Position numbers and translations under genes: made by a program. From the NCBI GenBank assembly GCA_028355575.1, contig JAOMSY010000004.1:1-64000 (forward strand): a DNA stretch of 64,000 bases, in the 5' to 3' direction. Positions 31,445 to 41,498 of this stretch are shown piece by piece. The notes under the pieces were generated by a model. The model was not told the DNA's origin. It saw nothing but the letters and a program-made list of their open reading frames with translations, and made no database searches. Origin of the DNA: Francisellaceae bacterium (GTDB lineage: Bacteria > Pseudomonadota > Gammaproteobacteria > Francisellales > Francisellaceae). Numbering within the stretch: the stretch's first letter is position 1; every line of letters begins with the position of its first letter.

Positions 31445-31601
31445 GAATGTGATACATAAATTGTATAATATTTCAGTCTAGATCAAAATATCGTTAAAAT
31501 CGAATTGCTCCCTTCCATTTACTTAAAATCCCAATTCATTCGACTTTCGCTATACTCAGATATATTAAGTATAATTATTAACCATAAAATTCGAAAGGAT
31601 A

Positions 31602-33395
31602 ATGATGCTAAATGTTAAAAAGATTTTTTTGATGATTGGATTAGCTGCCATTTCAACCAGCACAATAGCCAAAAATAAATGTGATGAAAGTGTTATCGCC
31701 GTTAACACAGAACAAGGTAGTATTTGTGGCGTAACTCAAAAGAAATACCAATAAACATCTCAAGCGTATTTAGGTGTTCCCTTTGCTCAACCACCCGTAG
31801 GAAAATTAAGATGGCGAGCACCACAACCTATTGACAGTACCGAAAAAGACAAAACATTTCAAGCGACTGAGGTTGGAAATATATGTGTCCAACAGCCAGG
31901 AAATGGAAGCTCTGTTTATGTTGGTAATGAAGACTGTTTAAACTTAAATATTTGGACACCTAAAGGTACAAATAAAAACTTACCCGTTATGGTTTTTATT
32001 CCTGGTGGCGGATACATGGTTGGTGCAGGTGGACTTGAAATATATAATGGAACCTACCTTGCTGCTAAACATGATGTCGTGGTTATAACAATTAACTATC
32101 GATTGGGTTCTTTAGGTTTTTTAAGATACACAGGCAAGGATAGTCAAATTGAAGGGAACTTTGGCATATTAGATCAATTACAAGCATTAAAATGGGTACG
32201 AGATAACATTGCTGCGTTCGGAGGAGATCCTGATAAAGTAACCTTATTTGGAGAAAGTGCAGGCGCAATGTCAGTAAACCTCCACCTTATGTCTGTACCA
32301 GCGAGCAATAATTTATTTAGAGCGGCGATGATGGAAAGTAATCTGCATGTTCCATACGCTACAGCTCAGCAAGCAAATAAATTAGGTACTCAATTCATAG
32401 ACTTGTTATGTGAAAACGATCAACAAGGAAAATCCTGCCCTAAAGATATTAACTGGTTACAGTCTCTAACTGTAGACACAATAATGAAGTCTCAAAACCA
32501 AACTCTACCAGGAGGTATTGCTAGCTTAGTACAACCAGCAATGGCTCAAGGAGCAGTATGGTCAGCAACGCTAAATGTTGCACCCATTACAGGCCAACCT
32601 ATTGATGGTTATCATGAAGGAAACGATCCAAAGCCATATGTATTTGGCTTTAATCAGAATGAAGGTGTGTTTTTTGTACCGGAACCAAATAAATTTTCAG
32701 CAGAGAAATTTGAGAATGTATTAGTGACAGATTTTGGCCAAGATGGATATAAGAAAATTATTAACTATGCAGACAGTAAAGGAAATAAGCCTTATAACCC
32801 TAAAAGTTATACTTATAATAAAGACGCTGACATGACACCAGCATCTCAAGCAATGGCGGCCGTAATGACCCATTACGCTTTCTCATATGGTAATTTATAT
32901 GAGTCATTTCAAAACTGGGATAAACAACAGGCTGCTAGCAAGCCAATGCATGGTTATTACTTTACACAAGAATCAACCTTTAATTATCAGAATATTGAAC
33001 GCTGCGCCCCTGATACGCATAATATATGTCATACCTATGAGCTTCCATATGTTTTCCATAATTTTGTTGTAAGACAACCTAATGGTGAACAATTACCTAC
33101 TAAAGATGTCTCAAAAGCAGAAGTATCGCTTTCCGATAAAATGAATAGTAGTTGGGCGGGTTTTGCAAAAGACCCATATAATTGGAAAAATGGATTTGGC
33201 TATCCCCCAATGACCTCAGTAAAGTCTGGTAAATACGTACATTTTGAAGGAGATGTTAGTTTAATGAATAATTTACTAGAAGTGATTAATTACAATTTAT
33301 GGGCAACAATCAAGCCCGTAACTAAAGTTTGGGATCATCCTCTTCCTAATGCAAAGTCAAACTTAGAAACCAAATCTAAATATACTGAATTCTAA
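31602..33395 (+). pseudogene. Type B carboxylesterase/lipase with one in-frame TAA at codon 51
   Basis: Frame translates continuously from ATG 31602 (signal peptide, VNTEQGSICGVTQKKYQ) across TAA 31752-31754 into TSQAYLGVPFAQPPVGKLRWRAPQPID and on to GGGYMVGAGG and FGESAGAMS; the tracked ORF 31989..33395 is the in-frame remainder. Confidence 0.8.
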
Positions 33396-33419
33396 CAATA
33401 TAACCACAGTCAATTCTTT

Positions 33420-33872
33420 CTACTTTTTATCATTCAAATAATGACTTATGCCTTCTACTCTGTTTTTATTCACGCCAAAATCAGAGTACCCGTATTTAGA
33501 AAAACTTAAAATTGCCAATGAGCTTTCATTATTCATGCAATCATAAAAATGAAATGTAATGTAATCGGGGAAGCGAAAAACAAAACTTCTTTGAACATAT
33601 TGAAGCTGATCACCAGAGTCAGAAAGCAAAGTATATCTTGGCTGTTGTTTAATGTAGTCTAAAACGCTTTGTTTTAAGCTTTCGACATTTTTAGAATAAC
33701 AAGGTATAAAAATATCTGGTTGAATATTACATTCATCTTTGGGGCAAGCTAAGTAGTAATTAGGTTTATCTGGCCTGTGTAAATCATTAAAATTAATATC
33801 TATTGGTTTCACCTGACATCCGCCCAAGAATATTACCGTACACATAATAAGAATACACCGAACCCAATTCAT
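33420..33872 (-). CDS. Putative lipoprotein of unknown function
   Basis: Lipobox VIFLGGC; ATG at 33872 overlaps the stop of the histidine kinase (TAATG). Confidence 0.65.
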   Translation of the reverse strand: MNWVRCILIMCTVIFLGGCQVKPIDINFNDLHRPDKPNYYLACPKDECNIQPDIFIPCYSKNVESLKQSVLDYIKQQPRYTLLSDSGDQLQYVQRSFVFRFPDYITFHFYDCMNNESSLAILSFSKYGYSDFGVNKNRVEGISHYLNDKK

Positions 33873-34903
33873 TATAAACTTTTTCTCGGTAATGTAATTT
33901 TTATTCTTAACCCACAAGGAATATTATCGAGCAATTCAATTTTTCCTTTGTGTAAAGAAATAATTGCTTTCACTAGAGACAGTCCTAACCCATTACCAGG
34001 CAATGACCGGCTTTTATCTTCTCTAAAGAATTGATCAAATACTTTTTGCTTATTCGCAATTGGTATGCCCTTACCGGTATCAGCTATTTCAATAACGATA
34101 TCTTTATCTTCAGTATATAAATCTAAGTGGACAGAACCGTTTTGAGGAGTAAACTTCATTGCATTGTCGAGCATATTGGCTAAAGCTTGAAACATGAGGT
34201 TTTTATCGAGCTTATATTGAACTTTCTCGGTATTCACAACCAACTTAACTTCTTTTTCTTCTAAGAGAGGTTCATATAAGCCAGCAACATCATCAATTAA
34301 TTCATTCACATATATTTCTTCGTCCTCAATGATATTTTTACCTTTTTCAATATTACTGATTCGAAGCAAAGCTCTAAACGTCTCTAATAATCTATCGGCT
34401 TCATCTAAAATAAAATTGACAGATTCTTTGTTTTCGTCATCAATGTTGTTTTTTAATAGATCAAGATGATTTCTGATTCTAGTTAATGGTGTTCTTAAGT
34501 CGTGTGCAATATTATCGCTGACTTGACGAATGCCTATCATGAGCTCGTCAACCTTGGCAAATAAATCATTTAATATAAATGCAAGTGCACTGAGGTCATC
34601 CCAATTGGTAGATACATCAATACGTTTGGATAAATCACCCGTATCCATAATATTCGTTGCGATACCTGCAATATGATTGATCCGACTGACGACATAAACA
34701 CTAATGAAGTAACTCACGCCGATGACTAAAAGCATCATCACCATACATATAATCAGCGTAATGAAAATACCCGTATTTTCCAGTAGAACATTATGATTTA
34801 GATAAATTAAAATAATGAGTAAAACAAATGAGATACCTAAAAGCACCGTAAACAGTGCAGCCATTTTAAAACTAGAGCTTGATTTATAGTTCCTTAATGT
34901 CAC
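33872..34903 (-). CDS. Two-component sensor histidine kinase
   Basis: Two TM, HAMP, DNIAHDLRTPLTRIRNHL H-box, NMLDNAMKFTP, ADTGKGIP, GNGLGLSLVKAI. Confidence 0.92.
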   Translation of the reverse strand: MTLRNYKSSSSFKMAALFTVLLGISFVLLIILIYLNHNVLLENTGIFITLIICMVMMLLVIGVSYFISVYVVSRINHIAGIATNIMDTGDLSKRIDVSTNWDDLSALAFILNDLFAKVDELMIGIRQVSDNIAHDLRTPLTRIRNHLDLLKNNIDDENKESVNFILDEADRLLETFRALLRISNIEKGKNIIEDEEIYVNELIDDVAGLYEPLLEEKEVKLVVNTEKVQYKLDKNLMFQALANMLDNAMKFTPQNGSVHLDLYTEDKDIVIEIADTGKGIPIANKQKVFDQFFREDKSRSLPGNGLGLSLVKAIISLHKGKIELLDNIPCGLRIKITLPRKSL

Positions 34904-35866
34904 CTAATAGCATCCCTCTGTTACCCATTTTCGATATCGATATCCTAATTTATCTGCTGGCACCACACAATTCCAAGCATTGGCACCCTCTTCAATCCGC
35001 TTTGATTGCTCAATTAAGATCTCATAGTCTTCCATAATGACTTTTTTGGATTTAATTTTATTGTGCAATTTCAGTAATGCGCTTTTAGCAATAATTTTTG
35101 GTAACATATTAAAATCAAAAAAAGAAATTACTTTTGACTCCTTAGCTGAAATAGGCACGATTATATGCAACATGTTGAATAGGTATTTTTTAACTGTCGC
35201 TTTATCTGACTTGTTATAAAGCCGAATTAAAACGCCACCGCCTGGAAGAAAATCAAATCGATTTGTATATTTAGATTGATTCTCAACACCAACCACTTCA
35301 CCCGATGCAATTTCATTGTCAAATACATCAAAGTCAATATCTTGAACGCGTGACCTTTTTGACAGACTACCATCATGTGCAAATGGAACATGCGCCGGGT
35401 CCAATACATTTTCAACCAATAAAACAGGTGAAACGCCTAAATCAAAATCAACGACTGAGTCACGCTTCATCTGGCTTAATTGTCGGAACATTGGATCATT
35501 TTGCAAAGTATGTTTTGGCGTAAGGCTTAACCATATCCAACCGAGCGCATCAATTGCTTTAAATGCATCTACTTTAGCTCGATTAGGAATATTATCTTTT
35601 ATATTTGAAGGTATTTTTACACATTGACCATCACCAGAAAACTGCCAGCCATGGTAAGGGCATTCAATACAGCCATTTGTTAAAACTCTGCCTTTAGAAA
35701 GCGCGACTGATCGATGTGCACATTCATCTTTAAGTGCAATAACCTCACCTTCTTTTCTATACAGCACAACTCGCGTGGTCAAAAGCATAACACCTTTTGG
35801 CTTACGCTTTAAATCATCTGATTTAATTATCGGATACCAATAGTTAGACAGTTTATCAATATTCAA
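34904..35866 (-). CDS. Rieske non-heme iron oxygenase, PaO-like
   Basis: Rieske CAHRSVALSKGRVLTNGCIECPYHGW; mononuclear iron motif VENVLDPAHVPFAHDG. Confidence 0.85.
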   Translation of the reverse strand: MNIDKLSNYWYPIIKSDDLKRKPKGVMLLTTRVVLYRKEGEVIALKDECAHRSVALSKGRVLTNGCIECPYHGWQFSGDGQCVKIPSNIKDNIPNRAKVDAFKAIDALGWIWLSLTPKHTLQNDPMFRQLSQMKRDSVVDFDLGVSPVLLVENVLDPAHVPFAHDGSLSKRSRVQDIDFDVFDNEIASGEVVGVENQSKYTNRFDFLPGGGVLIRLYNKSDKATVKKYLFNMLHIIVPISAKESKVISFFDFNMLPKIIAKSALLKLHNKIKSKKVIMEDYEILIEQSKRIEEGANAWNCVVPADKLGYRYRKWVTEGCY

Positions 35867-35868
35867 AT

Positions 35869-36549
35869 TTATTCCTTAATCATATAGCCTGCACCACGAA
35901 TGGTTAAGATTGCATCTTCTTCAAACCCTTCATTTAGCTTATTACGCATTCTGCTGACGTGAACATCAATAACATTAGTTTGTGGATCAAAATGATAATC
36001 CCACACATTTTCTAATAACATTGTTCGCGTAACAACTTGCCCTTTGTGTTGTATTAAATACTCTAACAACTTAAATTCACGAGATTGTAGCGGAACAGTT
36101 TTACCCGCGCGCTTTACCTCCCTGGATAATAAATTTAATTCTACATCACCACAAGTTAATACTGTTTCTTGACTTGCTTTGCCCGCTGATGAAATTCTTC
36201 TTACCAAAGCCTCTGACCTAGCCAATAATTCATCAAAAGCGAATGGTTTTACTAAATAATCATCACTACCTGAACGTAAACCAGTAATTCTGTCGTCAAC
36301 CTCACCTAATGCACTCAATATAATCACAGGGGATAAATTACCAGCACCACGGATGGTTTTAATAATGGTTAGACCATCAAGTTCAGGTAAGAGCCTATCA
36401 ACAATCAATATATCAAATTTGTCCGTCGTCGCTAAAAACAAGCCATCTTTACCATTGTCAGCATAATAAACCGTATGACCATGTTCTTTAAAACCTTTGA
36501 TGATAAATTCTCTAACCTGTTTATCATCTTCAATTACTAAAACTTTCAA
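35869..36549 (-). CDS. OmpR-family response regulator
   Basis: Receiver (VIEDDKQVREF, ILIVDRLLPELDG, LSALGEVDDRITGLRSGSDDYLVKPF) plus winged-helix C-terminus. Confidence 0.92.
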   Translation of the reverse strand: MKVLVIEDDKQVREFIIKGFKEHGHTVYYADNGKDGLFLATTDKFDILIVDRLLPELDGLTIIKTIRGAGNLSPVIILSALGEVDDRITGLRSGSDDYLVKPFAFDELLARSEALVRRISSAGKASQETVLTCGDVELNLLSREVKRAGKTVPLQSREFKLLEYLIQHKGQVVTRTMLLENVWDYHFDPQTNVIDVHVSRMRNKLNEGFEEDAILTIRGAGYMIKE

Positions 36550-36564
36550 GACATTTCTCCTGGT

Positions 36565-37932
36565 TTATTTTATTTTCTGATATTCATCTAATGCGCGTCG
36601 GCGTGCAAAATCATGATCAATAATAGGTTCAATATAACCACTAAGTTTTTTTGGGTTATGAATATTAGTAGCAGACACATCCCGCAGTTCAGGAACCCAT
36701 TTTTTAATATATTCAGCCTTAGGGTCAAATTTTTGTGATTGCAGCCAAGGATTAAAAACCCGAAAGTAAGGTGCAGCATCAACACCACATCCCGACACCC
36801 ATTGCCAACTAACAGGATTAACTGCTATGTCTGCATCTATGAGTGTACCCCAAAACCACTTTTCACCTAACCGCCAATCTATTAATAAATGCTTCGTTAA
36901 AAAGGAACCTACCACCATTCTAACTCTATTATGCATATATCCAGTTTGCCAAAGCTCTCGCATACCAGCATCAACTATTGGATAGCCTGTTTGACCTTGT
37001 TGCCATTTTTGTAGATGCTGTTCGTTATTAAGCCATTTAAATCGACTGAATTTGTCATTGAAGTTATCGGTGGATAAATTTTGAAAATGCCATAATAAGT
37101 AATTAGCGAACTCTCTCCAAATGACTTGCCTTAGAAATGCTTCATTTGCCTGCGATGGCTCGATATTTAATAATTGATTTGTAACTGTTTGAGTTGAAAT
37201 TTGCCCCAACGGTAAATATACAGAAAGTTTTGATGTGCCATCTTTTGCCATTAAATCTCTGTTTTGCGGATAATCCTCAATTTCTAATTCAGTAAAATCA
37301 TGTAGTCTACATAAAGCATTTTTTTCACCTACATCCCAATAAGACAGCATTTCTTGAGGCCATGCAAGATTTTGTGGAACCAGTTTCAATTTGCTTAATT
37401 CTTGTGAGCTAATATTAAAATTTGTATTTTTCAATGATTGCGCAGATGGAATTGAATCAATATCAACTAACGACCTTACTGCTTTGTAATATGGCGTAAA
37501 TACTTTATAAGGGTTGCCCTGTTTATTTAAAATCTCCCAAGGCTCTTTAGTTAGCATGGTCGATTTATATGAGCTCGCTGTAACGTTCTTGGCTTTAAGA
37601 TTCTCTTTAATTTCTTTATCTTTATTGACACCATCTAAATAATAACGTCGATTCCAAAAGACTTCATTTATATTATGCTTTTCGACAATTTCAGATATGA
37701 TCTTGATTTGATTACCAACAAATATATTTAACTTACCACCTTTATTAGTGATATCTATATTGAGCGAAGTAAGACTTTTGTCTAACCAAACTTTTTGAGC
37801 GGCACCCATTTCTTTTTTTGCAGCAGTATCATAAATATAAATCAAATAGCAATTTTCTGCTTTTAAAGCATTAGTTAAGGCTCTGTTGTCACCTAATCTT
37901 AGGTCATTTCTAAACCAAAATATACTATTCAT
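36565..37932 (-). CDS. phrB: Deoxyribodipyrimidine photolyase
   Basis: IFWFRNDLRLGDNRAL, TGYPIVDAGMRELWQTGYMHNRVRMVVGSFLTKHLLIDWRLGEKWFWGTLIDAD. Confidence 0.92.
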   Translation of the reverse strand: MNSIFWFRNDLRLGDNRALTNALKAENCYLIYIYDTAAKKEMGAAQKVWLDKSLTSLNIDITNKGGKLNIFVGNQIKIISEIVEKHNINEVFWNRRYYLDGVNKDKEIKENLKAKNVTASSYKSTMLTKEPWEILNKQGNPYKVFTPYYKAVRSLVDIDSIPSAQSLKNTNFNISSQELSKLKLVPQNLAWPQEMLSYWDVGEKNALCRLHDFTELEIEDYPQNRDLMAKDGTSKLSVYLPLGQISTQTVTNQLLNIEPSQANEAFLRQVIWREFANYLLWHFQNLSTDNFNDKFSRFKWLNNEQHLQKWQQGQTGYPIVDAGMRELWQTGYMHNRVRMVVGSFLTKHLLIDWRLGEKWFWGTLIDADIAVNPVSWQWVSGCGVDAAPYFRVFNPWLQSQKFDPKAEYIKKWVPELRDVSATNIHNPKKLSGYIEPIIDHDFARRRALDEYQKIK

Positions 37933-37943
37933 ATATCAACCAG

Positions 37944-38936
37944 TTATATATGTTTTTCAACTAAATTTTTTAAAAATGAGACATGGTCTTTATCAGCATT
38001 TAAACATGGAACAAAACTAAACTTTTCACCACCCTTCTCTATAAAAGTCTCTTTTTCTCTTTCCTTAATTTCCTCTAAAGTTTCTAAACAATCAGCTGGG
38101 AAGCCTGGCGCGATAACAACAACTTGCTTTTTGTTTTCTTTCACACAGGCTTCTAATACATCTGAGGTATATGGCTGTAACCATTTTTTTGGACCAAAAC
38201 GAGACTGAAAACATAAACGCACATCAATATCTAATTCTTGTTTCACTTTTTCTTGCAATAACCTAAACGTTTTATGGCAATGACAGTAATAAGGATCACC
38301 TTTGTCAAAATACATTTGAGGGATACCATGGAATGATGTCAAAATGACATCTGGCTTGAAATCAATTTTACTTAAATGATTTTTAATACTGTTAAATAAA
38401 AGCGTAATGTATTGATCATTATCATAATAAGGTTTAATGCCAAGGATATTCGGCTGCCAGCGCTTGTTTAATAAAATGCGATAAATCTCATCATAAACGG
38501 TTGCTATCGTTGTTGATGAATACTGAGGATACATTGGTAAAATAATGATATTTGTCACACCATTGTCTTGGAGATGATTGATTTTAGATTCGATAGAAGG
38601 ATTACCGTATCGCATTGCGTAATCAACAAAAACATTATCATCAAACTGGTTATTTAACTTGATACTTTGCTGTTCAGTATAATGAACCAATGGTGATTTA
38701 TTTATATCTTGCATCCATACAGTCTTATACAGAGCAGCCGTTTTTGATGAACGAATTGGCAAAATAATACCATTCAATATAATTGACCAAATAAACCTAT
38801 TGGCTTCAATCACCCTTTTGTCAGATAAAAATTGTTTGAGATATTTTTTAACATGCTTGGCATCTGGTTCATCGGGAGACCCAAGATTTATCAACAATAT
38901 TCCCGTCTTATTGTATTTATTCAAATATTCTTTCAT
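37944..38936 (-). CDS. hemH: Ferrochelatase
   Basis: GILLINLGSPD, SFHGIPQMYFDKGDPYYCHCHKT, PGFPADCLETLEEI. Confidence 0.92.
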   Translation of the reverse strand: MKEYLNKYNKTGILLINLGSPDEPDAKHVKKYLKQFLSDKRVIEANRFIWSIILNGIILPIRSSKTAALYKTVWMQDINKSPLVHYTEQQSIKLNNQFDDNVFVDYAMRYGNPSIESKINHLQDNGVTNIIILPMYPQYSSTTIATVYDEIYRILLNKRWQPNILGIKPYYDNDQYITLLFNSIKNHLSKIDFKPDVILTSFHGIPQMYFDKGDPYYCHCHKTFRLLQEKVKQELDIDVRLCFQSRFGPKKWLQPYTSDVLEACVKENKKQVVVIAPGFPADCLETLEEIKEREKETFIEKGGEKFSFVPCLNADKDHVSFLKNLVEKHI

Positions 38937-38947
38937 TTAAAAATTAC

Positions 38948-39829
38948 CTATATTTTTCTAATAATTTCCTGCAACGCTATGTCAATATTAGGGTATTTAA
39001 ATTTAAAATCATTTTGTATTAAGTTTTCAGGGTAAATATTTTGCGATGAAAGCAATAATTCTTCACCCATTTGACCAAACATCAGTTTAACAACTATTTT
39101 TGGAAGCCAAAGCAACCGAGGCCTTTTAAGAATTTTTGACATAGACGTAATAAAAAACTTTTGGCTCATCGCAATTGGAGAAGTCGCATTAATGAGTCGT
39201 TTAGATATTTGGTTGTTAATACAGCTTTCAATAATTCTGCATAAATCTTCGATATGAACCCAAGAAATTAGTTGTTCTCCATTACCAATCACAGCACCTA
39301 AACCAAATTTAGTGCTTGGTAATAATTTAGCTACCATACCACCATCGCCCAATACCACACCAAAACGAATGATTTGATAATCTTCAATTGGTGACTTTGT
39401 TACGACTGCTTCCAATTCTTTAACAATTTCATGAGAAAAGGTGTCTTGATTCTTTATATAGTTAGTTTCAGTTTGCTGCTCATCTGAAAAAGCATAAAAA
39501 CCAATTGCACTTGCGTGAATTAACTTTGTTTTGGATGTCCCAATAAATTTAATTAGTTTATTGGTTGGGATAGTACGACTCTCGATTAACTTACGTTTTA
39601 TGTTTTCAGACCATTTTTTTTCTGAGATTCCATATCCACATAGATTAACAATAACATCAAAATCATTATCAATAACTTCCAGATTATCCCAAGTAACTAC
39701 AGAATCATAATTATCAAAATGTTGCTTATGTTGGCGCGTTAAAAGCGTTAAATGATAGCCTTTATCTTTTAGGTATCTTACTAAATTTCGACCAACAAAA
39801 CCCGTGCCACCTGCTATTAATACCTTCAT
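38948..39829 (-). CDS. TIGR01777 family NAD-dependent epimerase/dehydratase
   Basis: MKVLIAGGTGFVGRNLVRYLK, NLCGYGISEKKWSENIKRKLIESR, SAIGFYAF. Confidence 0.87.
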   Translation of the reverse strand: MKVLIAGGTGFVGRNLVRYLKDKGYHLTLLTRQHKQHFDNYDSVVTWDNLEVIDNDFDVIVNLCGYGISEKKWSENIKRKLIESRTIPTNKLIKFIGTSKTKLIHASAIGFYAFSDEQQTETNYIKNQDTFSHEIVKELEAVVTKSPIEDYQIIRFGVVLGDGGMVAKLLPSTKFGLGAVIGNGEQLISWVHIEDLCRIIESCINNQISKRLINATSPIAMSQKFFITSMSKILKRPRLLWLPKIVVKLMFGQMGEELLLSSQNIYPENLIQNDFKFKYPNIDIALQEIIRKI

Positions 39830-39837
39830 ATTGAAAC

Positions 39838-40797
39838 CTACATGTTGCTCATTAACGCTAAGTCGTCTGGATACAAATTTAAATAACTTTGATTCTTAAG
39901 ATATTTAATATCATAACGTATAAGATAGTGTTTAATCATTTCTACTGGAACAGCGAGGGGTAACTTTTCATCATAAAATAACTTTAACTTACTTTGAAAG
40001 CTAGCACGCTCCTCTTTCGTAATTAGTTTATTAATTTCTCGTAACATCCTTTGAAGAATAGAATGATGTTTCCCACGAGAGGCTACCTTTACAAAAGATG
40101 CTAGAAATAACTGTTTATAATCAAGTTTAAGCTCTTCAATGTCTAAATTTTTATGATTAGAGAGTAAATTACCAAGCTCTTTTTGATTATCTGAATGATG
40201 CAACCGTAATAATATTTTATGCCGTGCATGAAAATCCATTAATTCAGAAATAGTGTTTAATGTTTCAAACCTCTTGTTAATTTCATGCGTCAGATAAACC
40301 CTTTTAATAAAATGTTCTCGCAGATAAGCATCATTTAACCTACCTTCATCTTCAATCGGTAATAATGGATACCTATTTCTCAATGCTTTAACAAATATGC
40401 CATCTTCTTTGTGAGATAAAATGCCTTGTTTTGAATTATATAATTTTACGGAGCCTGATCCACAGCTAGGTGATCCTTTCTTTAAAATATAGCCACAAAT
40501 ACCGCTTAGACTATCTAAAATATTATTAGATGCATCTTCAATTCGTTGAGTCAAGTCAACATTATTTTCATGGGACTCAGCAATCACCGAATCATCCCCA
40601 GCCTGTACTAAACGAATGGGCGGACGAGGAACGCCTAACTTTGCTGCTACCTCTGGGCAGATTGGTGTCAAATTAAAAATTTCTGACAAGTCCTTTGTTA
40701 AAAATTTCTTATGACAATTAGCACCATTAAATCTAACATTATTCCCAAGCAAACAGCTTGATGTTGCAACTGGAATTTTTTCTACAAACATAAACAA
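39838..40797 (-). CDS. DUF523 + DUF1722 (YbgA-like) protein
   Basis: SSCLLGNNVRFNG, CPEVAAKLGVPRPP, KKGSPSCGSGSVKLY, LMDFHARHKILLRLH. Confidence 0.87.
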   Translation of the reverse strand: MFMFVEKIPVATSSCLLGNNVRFNGANCHKKFLTKDLSEIFNLTPICPEVAAKLGVPRPPIRLVQAGDDSVIAESHENNVDLTQRIEDASNNILDSLSGICGYILKKGSPSCGSGSVKLYNSKQGILSHKEDGIFVKALRNRYPLLPIEDEGRLNDAYLREHFIKRVYLTHEINKRFETLNTISELMDFHARHKILLRLHHSDNQKELGNLLSNHKNLDIEELKLDYKQLFLASFVKVASRGKHHSILQRMLREINKLITKEERASFQSKLKLFYDEKLPLAVPVEMIKHYLIRYDIKYLKNQSYLNLYPDDLALMSNM

Positions 40798-41498
40798 GCC
40801 TTAAGTTCTGCATCTATAAGTATTTTATGCTGTATGGATACATAACGATATTTAAATTGAGAAATATTACCAACATGTAATACTAACGTTATATTGCTTA
40901 CTATTTCAATATCATGAATTTTAGTGCAAAGAATATTTCGTAAATGTATATATCAGAATTTGATGGAGCTAAATAAAACATTAAGCTCACTAAGGGTAAC
41001 TATACCAAGCGAATATTTACCAATAAATGCTTAAGTTCAATTCAGGTTATTTATTGGATTCGTTATCAGTATTGCTTTCAGTGGAACAGCTACATTCACT
41101 GAGCTTTTGAGAAAAATATAAAGTTCGGTTTCTCTCATTCCTAAAATTCACGCATTTACACCATTGTGCCAATATTTGTCTAGTTCTGACTTTTCGAGAC
41201 TGGAAGTTTCTAAATTGAGGCAATATGAAAACCAAATTTTTAAACATTGCTATAAATATATCTTGATTTTGTATAAATTAAAACCAATTATGGTTATTCA
41301 TTCTAGATGAAGAATTTAAGATTGTCTAAATTAATTTGGGTATAAAGCAAGCAATATATATCTTTATACTTTGGCTTAAATATAACGAATATTATTCAAT
41401 GACCTAACGTGTATTGAATACAGGTTTATCATATATTACTCAAGTAATCGCATTAAAACTTATAGCATATATTTTAAAATCATAAACCGATATTCCAA

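Noticed and set aside
41047-41247. 66-aa minus-strand ORF in the large intergenic gap
   Set aside because: No family, no convincing RBS; composition does not look coding. Kept only as part of the intergenic observation.
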